64,000 nt of DNA from Zonotrichia leucophrys gambelii (taxonomy: Eukaryota > Chordata > Aves > Passeriformes > Passerellidae): positions 95,651,235-95,715,234 of the forward strand of contig NC_088172.1 of assembly GCF_028769735.1 (NCBI RefSeq), written 5' to 3'. A program made the translations under genes and the position numbers. Numbering within the stretch: the stretch's first letter is position 1; each line of letters starts with the position of its first letter. Below the pieces are notes generated by a model that did no database searches, had not been told where the DNA came from, and saw only the letters and a program-made list of their open reading frames with translations. Below are positions 37,644 to 50,160 of this stretch, in pieces.

Positions 37644-38242
37644 TCTTGGGTTGCTGTTGATAATTGCTGCCCCAAGATGCTCTGGATGTCTCTGCTTCGG
37701 CCCGCGCAACTGAAGAACGAGTCTGGACTCTTCACTTTTCGGTCTTGAGGTAGTTTATTAATTCTTATCCATAAAATTTTCTTTCTGTTCTTCAGGGCAG
37801 CCACAGGCACTCTGACCACCCCCAAGGTGGTGCTGTCCTTTTATACGACAAACTACATATAACATATTTACACTTAATTCCCAATACCTATCACCTATGT
37901 TAGGTATTCTACTCTAAACCAATCCCAAAGTGCCAGCATCACAGCAGAAAATGGAGAACAAGAAGAAGAAGAAGAAAGGTCAGACACACTCAAATTCCTC
38001 CATCTTGTCCCCATAACCCTCATACCAAAAATCCTAAAATCTACATTTTCACCCTGTGATTATTTTGTTATTACACTATTCAAACCTGTGTGACTTTCAG
38101 GTCCTCATACAAAGCTGGCAACTTGCTCCAAGGGTCAAAATCAAATCCCCTGCTGCTCTGGGCTGTGTGCCAGGGTCTCTGAGCCCCCTGGCGGGGTTCT
38201 CAGCAACTCAGGACACCCAGAGGGATGCGCTGAGTTCCAACA
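37644..38242 (-). mobile_element. Solo LTR of a second ERV family, sense on - strand
   Basis: About 599 bp. On the minus strand it begins TGTTGGAACTCAGCGC. A TATAAAA box lies at 37845-37839 and an AATAAA signal at 37759-37754, the promoter-to-polyA order and spacing expected of U3-R-U5. An exact 6-bp repeat gtatga occurs at 37638-37643 and 38243-38248, suggesting ERVK-like integration. With those borders the 3' end reads AACCCAAGA rather than CA. A border at 37655 would give a canonical CAACA end but no target duplication, so the right border in sense terms is uncertain by about 11 bp. I recall near-identical sequence being common in songbird genomes. Confidence 0.85.
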
Positions 38243-38248
38243 GTATGA

Positions 38249-38804
38249 CATGGGCACACACAAACCAAATAATTTGATGTCCATTTGACATCAGTCTGCT
38301 GCTGTAGACAGGCTGCTGAGAAGCAGTACAGTGCCACAGAAGTGGGTGTAGCAATGAGCATTTGCATAAACTAAAGATATATCGTCTACAAGGTAAAAAG
38401 GTGAAGGCCATGGCATGTACAGACTTGATACTCTCACATATATAAGAAAAGAAGATTAGAAGATTTTTTTGGGTCTTTTTTCCCTGGAGTCAAAAAGCTT
38501 GATAGAAAAGTTTCTTGAAATAAAGACCACACCACTACTACTTCCCATGGACAAATTAATTTAGGGAGTCCTTCAACTGACAACAACAACAGAGAGGCAT
38601 TTACTTAGACTACAAAGTTTTCAGCAAGTAGTTGGCCTTTTTGTCACTTTTTTATCTGTAGGTGATAGGTGTAACAGAGTTTACATTTCTGCTTTAATTT
38701 TCTGCAACAATTTATTCGGCACCTCGCATTGAGAGGCAGCAAGCCCAGCCTGAAACACAGAGGGGCCTGTCTGACCATATTGGAGCACTGCTTTCCCTGA
38801 GAGA
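38249..38804. other. Unique sequence, no gene seen
   Basis: The right part may belong to the neighbouring CR1, but this could not be shown by eye. Confidence 0.35.
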
Positions 38805-38951
38805 GTGACTGACCATTGTCCAGATTGCCCTGGGAGGTTGTGGATTTTCCCTCCTTGGATATATTAAAAACCACCTGGACCTGGTACTGAGTAACCACCT
38901 CTAAGGGACTCTGCTTGAGCAGGGGAGCTGGACCATCTCCAGAGTGGGTGC
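38805..38951 (+). mobile_element. CR1 LINE 3'-region fragment
   Basis: 'ttgtccagattgccctggga', 'ggttgtggattttccctcct', 'tggatatattaaaaaccacc', 'ctggacctggtactgag', 'actctgcttgagcagggga' and 'ctggaccatctccagag' follow the order of CR1 3' sequence on the plus strand. The last tens of bases of the element are missing. Confidence 0.85.
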
Positions 38952-39994
38952 AGTGTATATTCTGATTTTTCATCTGATCTGCCAAGGCAAGGTCTCATTT
39001 ATAAATAAAATATACCACTCAAAGATGGTACTGGGCTGTGAACAGCCTGCATGTATGTGTGTGTTTGAGTTGAAAATGAGCAGTCTGCTGGAAATTTCAA
39101 ATAAAAAGGTACTTAGAGTATATAAGATTTTATGGAATGAAAGACAAAATATGTGCAAGATAAAGAGATTTCTTACAAACATGGTTATTCCAATGCAAAA
39201 TCTTGAGATGAAACTGTCACTTTGTATATCTTACAAGAAATAAGAAAAGCTCAATAAAAGCCTGATGGAACTGTTTAGCAAGTAAATTAGAGTGTCTACC
39301 ACTCTTTCTTCACAACCACATTTCAAGCCATTATGTAAATATCCAAAAATGTCACAATGAAATCCCCATTATTTATTGTCAAATGTACAGGGAACAGTGA
39401 AAGAAAAATTTCTTCCTTTTCAAACTGAAATAATCTCTTAGCATGTGCCTCTCCCACTGAGATTACTTATGGAAGTTTTTAAAGACAGTCAGGTCAATTC
39501 CAAAGTATTTGTCACATCTAATTATGGCTTCTCTCTGAAATTGCAACAAAGAAAAGCTGATTATTATTTCAACATCAATCATCCTGACAATTACAAATAT
39601 TTGCTCCATAGGGGAAGTGGATGCATCATGTCATATTTATACATAGCTTCATGCTATTGGAAATATAAGCTGTTAGCATTCTCTCCAGGTTTCTTGTTTA
39701 CTCCTCTTGTATAAAAATTTTACTAATTAAAAAAGAGAAGGATCCCAAATGTAATGCACATTCAACACAAGTTAAGTCAGGGAATGTGGCTGCTAATTTG
39801 TCAACTGTGAAATCACTGCAGTATATTTCAATGACTTCAGTGAAAATTGCATTCTTGGAAAATTCAGAAGCACTGCAGTGTCTTACTGCATGCACTAAGG
39901 TACGGACAACAGAAAAATTAAGTCACACAAAAAACCTTAGCTCTACCTGGGATGAGGAACATTAAAATTTCCAGTTGAGAGAAAATTGTCCTTA
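38952..39994. other. Unique sequence, no gene seen
   Basis: Nothing recognised. Confidence 0.4.
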
Positions 39995-39999
39995 CCATT

Positions 40000-40571
40000 T
40001 GTCCTGGTTTCAGCTGGGACAGAGTTAATTCCTTCTCAGTAGAGTTTCCAGGGCTGTGGTTTGGATTCAGAATGAGAATGGTGTTGATAACACACTGATG
40101 CTTTGGGTTTTGCTAAGGTGTGTTTGTCCTAAGGCAAGGACTTTTCTTCTTGCCTCATGCTCTGCCATTGAGGATCCGAAAACACCTGGGAGGGAGCACA
40201 GCCAGGACAGGCGGCCCAAAGTGACCAAAGGGCCATTCCACACCATAAAATGTCATGTTCAATATATAAACTGAGGGGAGATACCTGGAAAAGGAGACAA
40301 TTTGGGATTGGGAATGCAAGTAAGTATTGGTCAGCAATTGCATTGTGCATGAAATCACTTGGTTTTGCTTCTTACTGTCACCATTATTATTAAAATTTAC
40401 CATTATGGCTGTATTTTATTTTCAATTATTAGGCTGTTCTTGTCTCATCTTACAAGTTTTACTTTGATTCTCCTCCCCATCCCTTCTCTGGGGAGAAGTG
40501 GCTGGGGAAGATAGAAGAGTTGGCAGCATTGAGTGAGTTGTTTAATTTCTAGAAAAGTTTAAACCACAACA
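40000..40571 (+). mobile_element. Solo LTR, ERVL-like, sense on + strand
   Basis: 572 bp, TGTCCTGG...CCACAACA, with canonical TG...CA ends. An exact 5-bp duplication ccatt flanks it at 39995-39999 and 40572-40576, the length expected for ERVL-type integration. It opens with 'gtcctggtttcagctggga / cagagttaatt', has a TATA-like 'atatataaac' at 40263-40271, 'caattgcattgtgcat' about 70 bp further on and an ATTAAA at 40389-40394, and ends 'tttaaaccacaaca'. This order is that of a common avian ERVL LTR. There is no internal region. Confidence 0.93.
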
Positions 40572-40576
40572 CCATT

Positions 40577-43500
40577 ATTATCTGAATTATTTTATTTAAA
40601 TGTATATTGTAAATAAAAAGTGCTACATTCATATTGCATAAAGTCGAAGAAAATTTGTTAAGTGCTTCAAAAATGCATTTCCATCTGTTTACAACTTATT
40701 TTCCTATATATATTTTTTTGAGATGTTTGGCTGGGAGTAATGAAAGCTACCCATAAATTATTGACCTTATCATAATGGCACTGCACTAGAAACAAGTGTG
40801 AGTTGTACTTTGTGGTTGCCTGTATTAAAATCCTCACATTATCTGAGTTATCCTTTTAATCTAATCTATGAAAATTTCATTTTCCCACTTCTGAAATTTC
40901 TGATAGCTGAACTTTGATTTGCCCAAATTCACATTATTTATGAAGCAAAACCCAGTGTACAAACCTCAGCATGACTGCAATATTAGATTGCCCTTCTCAG
41001 CCTCTTTAGCAACCCTGCACACACAGCTTAACCAAATCTAGTACAGAGCTGAATTTTAAGTATATTTTCTCCTTTGAGAAGGGGATAAAAGTAAAACTTT
41101 TTAACTTTTCACTTTTCTCTCACAGCTGTGGCTGGGCTGTAACTCCAGCTCTTCCAGGACTGCTGCAGTCTGTTTTTTACCATGGATGTTCTAGACTGGT
41201 ACAGACAAATCAAACCAGGTTATTTGGCACTAATTCTGACCTTCCAGAATATCTGAATAACCTTTAGAAATTTGAAATACAGTCTATTAGAGTTATAATT
41301 TTGCTGTGATTATAAACAAGGGACTAAAAAAAAAAGTTAATATTCTCTATCCAGCTAAAACTGTCATTAATTTAATATAACCAGGTAACAATATTTTATG
41401 CACCAAGCAAACAAAAAGGAAATAACATTTATGCATTTAACTGAGACTACAGACTTTTATTATCCCTAATAGATGCTATACATTACTTCAAATATGTAAC
41501 ATTTAATCTCTTCATATGCTATGCCAAAAGCAATATTAATGATAGAATTTCTGTTCCTTCAAAAGATTCTATTGAGGCAACTTTAATGAGAAATTCTTCT
41601 TGTTATTGCTATCACGGGAAAATATTGCAATGCACAAAATCTAAAAATAAACAGGTTATTTTAAGTTCTATTTGTTAGATAAATATTTTAAGAGTTTAAA
41701 AACATTTGTCCTAAACTGCTCGTCTAACCTTCCTCTCTTTCCCTGGCTGCTTCCTCACACCAAAGAAAACATCTGTCATCTGTGATATGAAGACATTTAA
41801 GCACATCAAGATACTTATTGTCTTTTGAGACATTCTCCTCATAAACAGCTGCTGATTGTCCTTAATCTGCAGGTATCTGAACTGATATTTCTAAAGCGAA
41901 AACCAAGCAAACATAAACACAAAGCTTTTAGATGGTGTCAGAGATCTCCTATGATGTCTTTGAAAGATTTTTATACCACAGCATCAGTCTCAGGAAAATG
42001 AGATTGAAACTGATGCAGAGTTCGTGATTCATCTATCTTTCAGATGAAGGGAAATGTCACAGACAAATCTGTTTAGGACTTGAACTTCAGGATTTTCATG
42101 TTGACACAGGTATTACAAAACTGTATACATTTTGTTTATTTTCTTGCTACTTTTTAAAATTTGTGTTTATTTTAAACTTGGTTGAATTTAGGGGAATAGG
42201 GGGAAAACAAAGCTCAAGCTCAAACCCAGCTATTCAGCAGAAGTTTGTGAAAGATGGAAAATATATTGTCCATGAGAATAAAATAGTTTGCTGAAAAATT
42301 TAAAATCAGACCAAACTGCCAGAAGAGCAAAAATCTCTTTGAAGAATGGAAAAAAAAAACAACCCAGCAGAACAAAGGCAAAGGGGTATGGGGGAAATAG
42401 GAGCAGTTCCAGGGACACACAGCATTCTGTTATCTTAATTGTTCTGCCTATTGTTCTGTAAACACTCCATCAAATGTTCTCCATGGTTATCAAGCATATG
42501 TTTCGAATGCATTATGTGAAAGAATTAGAAGCATGTGCTTCCTTTTCTATTCAGAGAAATATGCCAATATTCATCTTATTGTCACATCCTTGCCAGAGCT
42601 CTCCTTTGGCTGGGCACTCAACCATGCAGCTGCCTTGGACCCCAGTCCTTTGACCTCTTCCTATGAAATTCTCCTCTGTTTTTTGCAGGTTATAAGGCTG
42701 GCACTCCTTTAAGCCTTCCTTGCACTTTTTCTTTTCCTTCTTTCCACTTTTTATTTTCACCCTCTTTCCCACCACTGCATTACACAGAGACCTGACCCTT
42801 GTAACTCCAGCACCTCATTTATTCCTTCTGCATCTCCAGCATTGTCTGGGTTTCAGGTTCAGCTCTGACAGGGACACTGAGGTCCATCTATACCCAAACT
42901 TGAACAAGAATTACCTTATTAAAGCCCTGCCTGAATTATTTCCCTCCTGCTCTAAGCAATGATGGCAGTATCAGTTCTGCCACAGAAAATCTTGGAGTGC
43001 ACATCAGACCCAAAAGCATCATCTGCCTGCACAGAAACACTCTGAGGGGGAAGAAAGTCCTACCTGCTAAAAGACACTGGAACAGAGGCTGACATGGGTT
43101 AACAAAGCAGGAAAAGGAAAAAAAAAACAAACATGTAGACAAAATGGAATTGGGTACTCCATTTGCTTTTTCTGTGGGCAGACACAGCCTGCTAGCAGCA
43201 GGATTTTTAAACAGAAAACCTCATCAAGAAAAGGATTTAGGAGAAAATCCTAAAACCCACTTACATCTGACCCAAAATTCATTTAGTCTTTTTGCTCTTT
43301 ATGCTCCAACATTTGCTGTTCCAAAGTACTCCATGGAAAGGCCATCTAGAACAAATGTTCCTTTCAATACTAATCTGATGTGGAAATATAAAATGCCCAT
43401 GCATAGAAAACCCAGCCTTGAAGAGAATTTTAAACAGCTTCTCCAGGCCACCACTTGTCCAGAATTCAAATATCTCAGTCACTCCTTTTTGTGAAAGGTT

Positions 43501-44076
43501 TAAAAATCTGTTTCTGATGACAGACAATGGAAAAAGAATTGTTCCTAATTTTCACAGGGGAGAAAAAGCTTTAGCTCCATCTTGCAGCACAGAAAATAAC
43601 ATTGTAAGGAAGAAAACATCCAAAGTAGCTTTAAAATACTCTCCTTTTTCCTGTAATAACCAGTTTTTTGCCAGACCAGTGTGCAACCACAGGAGTGTTA
43701 GAGCTCAGCTCCCATTCATGTGCAGCTGCACAAATCTGGTAGGGAAAGGGGGAAAGGAGACCCTGAGCAGGGTCATTCTTTTACAATACATTAAGATTTT
43801 ACAAAAATCTAATTTGCATTTCTATTTTTCATACTTCTAATTTATGACCTAAAATATAGAAATTTAGAAAAGAATATAAAATGACTATAGTATCTCCCAA
43901 GAATTAATTGTTTGTGCAATATAAGCTTCTCAATGCAATAGTCAATGACAGGAAAATAGTGAGCTCTGGTCTATTTAATTTTCTTAATGTTTCAATAGTT
44001 TGGAAATTCCTTCTTTAGTGCCACCTTTCCTTTTTGAGTACAAAATTATAGCAGTTCCATTTCCCAGAAAAAGAAG
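40577..44076. other. Unique sequence, no gene seen
   Basis: About 40700-40960 is a candidate conserved non-coding stretch. Open frames at 43144-43494 and 43418-43840 (+) overlap each other in different frames, have no domain I recognise and lack splice or promoter context. Confidence 0.4.
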
Positions 44077-44162
44077 AAGGAAGGAAGGAAGGAAGGAAGG
44101 AAGGAAGGAAGGAAGGAAGGAAGGAAGGAAGGAAGGAAGGAAGGAAGGAAGGAAGGAAGGAA
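44077..44162. repeat. (AAGG)n microsatellite, 21.5 perfect units
   Basis: 86 bp with no interruption, preceded by an AAG-rich lead-in. The open frames running through it on both strands (repeated EGRK and PSFL) are translations of the repeat and not genes. Confidence 0.98.
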
Positions 44163-46965
44163 TCTTGAAAGTACAAAAACTTGTGATCTTAGTTAAAACT
44201 TTCAAATAATAGAAAAAGAATATCTTGTCTATAAGTCAGCAAGAAAAACCACTTTTTTCTTAGAAGAGAAGAATGAAAGTGGTAAAAAACACAGTCAAAA
44301 GACAAATCTGAATTTTATTTTAAAATTAGTTGCTCAAAATAATGAATTTTTACTGATAAATATTATGACAGATTGTGATATTTCTAGTTTCAGAATTGTT
44401 GGAGGGTTTGTATAGTATGGCCAAGACTATTTTATGATTCTGTCAATGAAGGATTGTTTAAAAACTCAAAGATGAAGAATTTTTTTATTTTTGTAAATAA
44501 TGTGTATTTTGTTGTAGATTTACTTTTTCCTTTAAACTTTATCAGTTTAACAGAAATTTGAACAATCACTTTTATATTTTTGGCAAATCTTCAGTAAAAT
44601 CTCTTTGACTGAGACTAGGCCTTGCAGAAATCATCAGCAATTATGGGGAAAGAAACCTCTTTAATGATGAAATAAGTTGTTACATTGGAGCAGGACAGCA
44701 GCTTATGTCCCAGTTTCTGAGATAACAGAACATGATAGAAAAAAACATCTCTTCCACACATGATAGTGTGACATAAAAAAAAGTTTTACATAAAGAGAAC
44801 ACACAGAAAAATCCCTTCCACCACAGCATGAATATCTATGTCACTCATTTATTATATTTTCATCTTTTCTTCCTCTCTCTGAATGGAAATGTAAAATAAA
44901 ATTCATGGCTAAAAGAGCCTCTCCACTTTGTGGGAGCTAAGCCAGGCATCCACATGAGAGCCTGGCTGCTGGGTTATTAAGGGTATTAATTAGGTTATTT
45001 AGGTTATTTAGCAATGTTTGAGGTTCTCACTGTAATTCGGTGGCTGTACAAGCCAGTCTAAAAAGAAACACCATAAAATCAAATATTTTTAAAAAATGAA
45101 TGAGTCACAATGTTTATCCATAGGGGAAACAGTTACAGGAAGGAAGTTTCAATTCCTGGGCTTTTCCTAGAATCTCTCTGCATTAAGTGCCAATTCCAGC
45201 CCTGACATGGGAAACACTTTTATTGACATCTACACTGGATGATTCACATAGGTCAAAAATAACACTTCTGTTTTCAAAATAAATTAGACCATACACCAAA
45301 ACAGACAAAAAATATGGACTTGTATTTTCCTGGAAGAACCACCTCTTACTTTACACTGAAGACAACATCACAATTAAATCCAAGCCTGCAGCTCAGATGA
45401 ATGCAATGGAAGCTGAAGTTGCTCTGTACCTGGCAGGACACCACTAGATGATATTACAACAAAACAAAAATTTTCCCTTTAATTCACATAACAATTTACA
45501 TCAATGTCAGCATCACAAAGTTGCCATTCTAAGATGAAAAGTTGTTCCCATGGTACACAAACGGAATAAAATCGTTGCATATCCTGTTGCATCAGTCTAA
45601 GGAAATTTTTCTGCTTTGGATCAATCCAAAGCCATATTGAAAGTCACTGTTTTGGTGACAAGACCTTTTTTTCAGAAAAAGTCCAGAATGAGAAATGCAA
45701 TTGCAGGGCTTATCCTCCAATGGCAAGCCCTTAACTAACACTGCACAATTGATGTGCAAATCTCATCTCAAAGGAAGACAAGCTTGCCCACATTGGTCTG
45801 AATACTCTTGTGGGCATTAATCTGGAGCTTCTCCTTCCAGAACTATCAAAGATTGCAATTTTTTTACAGTTTAGTTTGTTGCACTGTAATAATGGAAAAG
45901 AAATACCAGGACAAATTAGAGTGTTATAGTGATAAAACACCTGTAAATAACTTATTATTCCCTTAGTTCTGACCCTAAATGACCTGCTTACAAAAAAAAA
46001 ATAAATAAAAAGGAAAAGAAACAAAAGAAACAAATGCCCTTGCAGCTGGTGGCAGTGAACTTAACAGAAGCAGCTACATCAGCTGCTATGACCTTCTCAC
46101 AGTAAGCAGTGAAAAGGGCATCCAAAAGCAGCATAAACCATCTGCTAACCCACCAGATTACTGCAGTATTAGCAAAAAGCCTCACCACAGATTTCTCCAT
46201 TCTTTTTTGTTGCAGGGGGAAAATAAATCCCACGATGCTGAATTGTGACTGTGTCATCTGTGGAGCAGAACGCTGTGGAAGACTGGGTGGCTCCTATAAA
46301 ACACTGGAAACACTGCAAGAAGAGTTACCCTGACCTTAAAGCACCAATTTTGTAACTGCACAGCCCTCCAAGCATGATTCCACCTCCACCTTCAGTATGA
46401 TCATGGAGAGCAGGCAGATAAATGTCCATCTGCATATTGCAAACAACACCTGGAGCAAATAAAGAGGTGACTGAGTCAATATTTACACATAAAACAGAAA
46501 GAGATCATTGTATATATGCCCCAGTTTCTGCAGGTAAATCTGTGAAATAAATTCAGATTGCATATCGGGTGTTATCATCACTCAGGTTAATGCTGTAGTC
46601 ACAATGAGGAAAAATGTCCCATTAAGTTGGTTGGAAAGTTGTTTGAAATGAAGGAATTGGTGTTTTGTACAGTAATTTGAGAATATGGGGTTAGCAGAGT
46701 GGTTCTAGATCTGTGCCGTGTAAATAAGATCAAAATGCACCAGCATTCAGTTTCTTGTGGTGGAAGGAAGTGAAGAGATAATGCAATATTTATAACAAAA
46801 TAGTTACAACAAAAATCCAGAATATTCAAAAACATGGAAAAGGCCAAAATGTGTCAATTATATCAATGGCAATGACACAGTCAACAGAAAAATCTTGTCC
46901 CTTCATTCTGAGCTCACCTGGCTCACATGAAAATCACAGGAACTTATTGGAGACTCGTGAAAGTA
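44163..46965. other. Unique sequence, no gene seen
   Basis: Short near-tandem 'aggttattt' units at about 44990-45012, and a weak CR1-tip-like 'ttttatgattctgtcaatg' at about 44430-44448. Otherwise nothing recognised. Confidence 0.4.
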
Positions 46966-46971
46966 AAAGTG

Positions 46972-47391
46972 TGTCACATTCATATTTTCTGAAAAATCTC
47001 TTCACCCAGGATTTTTCTCCTGGGAAGCTGAGAAGCCTCAGAGAAAAAGGGAAGCAATAATTATCTTATTGCTTCTGTATTTTGCTGCTTTGGACTGCAG
47101 TTTGGAGATTGTTTATCCAGCAGGTTGTTGCCTCATTGGGTTTCTGTGAATTATTTTGGCTTATTGGCCAATAAGTGCCAAGCTGTGTCAGGTCTCTGGA
47201 GAGAGTAATGAGTTTCATTTTTATCTTTCTAGCCTTCTGTAAGTATCCTTTCTGTATTCTTTAGTATAGTATAGTTTAATGTCCTTTAATATAATATAAT
47301 ATAATATCATAAAATAATAAATTAGCCTTCTGAGAACATGGAGTCAGATTCATCATTCCTTCCTGCCACAAGGGACCCTGCAAATACAATA
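46972..47391 (+). mobile_element. Solo LTR, ERVK-like, sense on + strand
   Basis: 420 bp, starting TGTCACATTC and ending ATACAATA. Flanked by aaagtg at 46966-46971 and 47392-47397; the match extends to 8 bp (taaaagtg) if the LTR ends at ACAA. Nearly colinear with the LTR at 24278-24704. AATAAA at 47316-47321 is preceded by a short ATAAT repeat and followed by ttagccttctgagaacatgg. No gag or pol nearby. Confidence 0.9.
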
Positions 47392-47397
47392 AAAGTG

Positions 47398-50160
47398 CAA
47401 TGTTTTATCTAAAATATTACACATTTTGAGCACCATATGTATATATAGTCTGTGCAATGTTTTCAGGAGGCCATTGTCATTTAAAGTCCTTGCAGAGGGT
47501 GTCTATAACATTTTGCAAAGATGGCATTTATCCACAGAAGTTCCTCTGGTTGAACAGGGAGCATTGGATGCCCTTTGAAATGTCCTGTGAAAGAGAGTAT
47601 TTAAGTAAGAAAAGCAGGCAACAATTACCCACTCCCATCACATCTATATTTCCTCTTGTTCCCAGCAGCCACATCCATGCAGACAGAAATATTTGAGAAA
47701 AACATTCAAAAAAGAGATTTTCATCCTAGGAATTAGCCATCAGCATTCTCCATTTAAAGCCCTTGTGCTCAGGGGAAGCTCAAGCTCAGATCTGGTGTCT
47801 CCTCATGGCTTTAAAGCTGCTCCTGGGAGCTGCACGTGGAAGGGAACACCCTTGTGCTCTTTGTAGGTTGTGATCTCAACAAGCTCATAAACAGGTCCAG
47901 AGCTGACTATAATTCATCTTGATTTAGCAAGTCAACGAGGGTAAAGTGTTTAAAATAACTTCTCAGTTGTCCTCCAATTTTCAAAGGTCAGTTTTGGTTC
48001 CAAAAAGTTGTGGAAATTTTAGAGGAATATTAGCAGAATAGGTTTTTCACTAGGAATGATGATTTTTAGTGGCAAAAAAAGTTTGTATTGCCTATGAAAT
48101 TCAACACTGGCATATGTCAGATTTACATGCAGATCACAGAAATTCAAACACCGTTAACCTTCATTTCTATAACACTATATCTTGCTTGTAGTAAAATTCA
48201 CAAATGTAGTACTGTTTCTGCAAATCTAAACAATAAAGCTTCTGAAGTCAGACACTAAAAACAATCCTTTTATTTCTCTAGGTATTTTAAAAGTATATTT
48301 TCATTCTTTTATATTTTCTTTCTGACTTTTGAACCTGCATGACACACATTTTCCAAAGGTTCTTTGGCAGCCACAAGAGGAGATTTTCAGATGTTTTCAA
48401 ATAAAAATTGAAAGGCTTTCACATTCACATGCCTCCAGGAACTCATGCTTTAACAAACACATCAAATAGTCTGATGCTCATTATGGCAAGGCAAGTTTGT
48501 TATAGAGATCATAAAACACCTGCAAGAAGCATCTCCATAATGCTAATATCCTGCTTAGATTAAAAAATAAAAGTAGATCTGGCAAAACTTCTCTTCTTTG
48601 CTGTATATTCAGGTATTGTAAATCATATGCCCTATGGAGATTAGCAATATTTTGGCTCTGCAGGATATCTTCTCATGACAAAACATCTTTACAGGTTGGT
48701 ATCAGTGAGACAGTAAAATCTGGCCTTGAACATTGTGAGAAACAAGATGCCATTATCCATTTGTTTAATTATGAAAATTTTAAGAACATATTAAGTGAAG
48801 TTTTTCTTTTGTAACAGCTAAAATAATGTAATATAAGAAGAGGAAGCATGGAACAATGAATAACAATGGATAAACATTTCTATGTAAATTGAATTCTCAC
48901 AAAACCTGCTAAGTGAGTGGCTGAGGATGGCTTAGTCTAGTATTGTGGCAAAGTTGGCAAAATGCTCTTGTTATCCATATTAACATATCATTTTTATAGC
49001 TTCAAAAGCCTAAGTTACATTGCAGTTTTAACTGGACCAAACAGCTCTAGGATAAAGCTTATATTAATTATCAGTATCAATTGTTGGGGAAATATGTGGA
49101 GGGAAGGGTGTGTGCAGAATTGCTCCATTTCCCAGGGTTTTAGGGCTGTCTAAATTTTAAGAACAGTGTAAAAAGAACAAAGAAGACATCCTTCTCTGTA
49201 GTTTCAAGCAAAACCTTTGTTCAAAGCTATGAAAATCTTCCAGTTGTTTCCAAAAACGGGAATTCAGCAACAGTTTGTTATTTCCTCTGCCACATTTTCG
49301 CCACAATGAACAGAAATGGCCCAGATTACAGTCAAAGCTTTAGTGTACAAGGGATTTCATTGCACCTTTCCAGTCTCATTAGCTCAGCTAACAGCTTCTG
49401 CTTGTTAAGAGGCTCTGTGGGTAGTGGCAGCAGCAGCAGACAGTGATCCAAAAGCAGAGGAACCTGCAGAGACCAGGGCTCAGGCTGTCTCCTGGGCGGG
49501 AGGTGACACTGCAAACACTGCCTTGGGGGTGTTCTATTTGTTTCCATTTTATTCACATTTCATTGTGATTTTTGTCTCACACACAGGCCAGTTTCACACC
49601 TCTAAGGCTTGCCTTTTGTACCTCAAAGGGAACTGAAGGATTATCTGTCATATGCTGCTTCTACTTACATCCCTTTAACCCCCATTCAGGCAGGGTCATA
49701 AAGCTTTGAGGGGAAAGAGATGCCCTTCATGTTAGCATCCCTCTGTGACAGATTTTTCATTTGCTTCTATATTTAGTTATTTTGAGCAATAATAGAAACT
49801 GAAATTTCACTTCCTGGAATACAGTGGCTGAAACATTTGAGATGCTTTTGCTGGAGGGTGCTGCTAGCATTTATGTGCTTTCCCCCACTGCCTCTTTCTC
49901 TCCCAATTCAGTACTCATTTCCTGCTATACTGCATGATGAGCAAGAAATGTGGTTTTGATTTATATACAGTCAGGGAGGAAAACCTCCAAGTTGAATGAT
50001 GAAAGCAACAACATATCCATAGCTGAATATACTCATGCACTGCCTTTGCTCTTGCAATGAACACAAATTCTGTTTCATTAAAACGGGGTGGATTTCATAA
50101 GCTCCCAGTGTGGTGTGAGGTTTAGCTGTGAAGGAAGGATTCTCCTTAAAGAATTAAGGA
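47398..50160. other. Unique sequence, no gene seen
   Basis: About 49330-49560 is locally richer in G+C with a short CAG run (about 49427-49438). No gene model could be supported there. Confidence 0.4.

Noticed and set aside
43418..43840. 140-codon plus-strand open frame overlapping another at 43144-43494
   Set aside because: Two overlapping frames with unlike, domain-free products; no codon or conservation evidence.
43984..44209. Open frames with repeated EGRK or PSFL units
   Set aside because: Direct translation of the AAGG microsatellite.
44430..44448. CR1 3' tip
   Set aside because: Only the last ~15 bases resemble CR1, too short to call.
49376..49396. 'attagctcagctaac' as a tRNA-like A box or tRNA-derived SINE
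   Set aside because: No B box (GGTTCGA-type) follows at the right distance and no cloverleaf forms.
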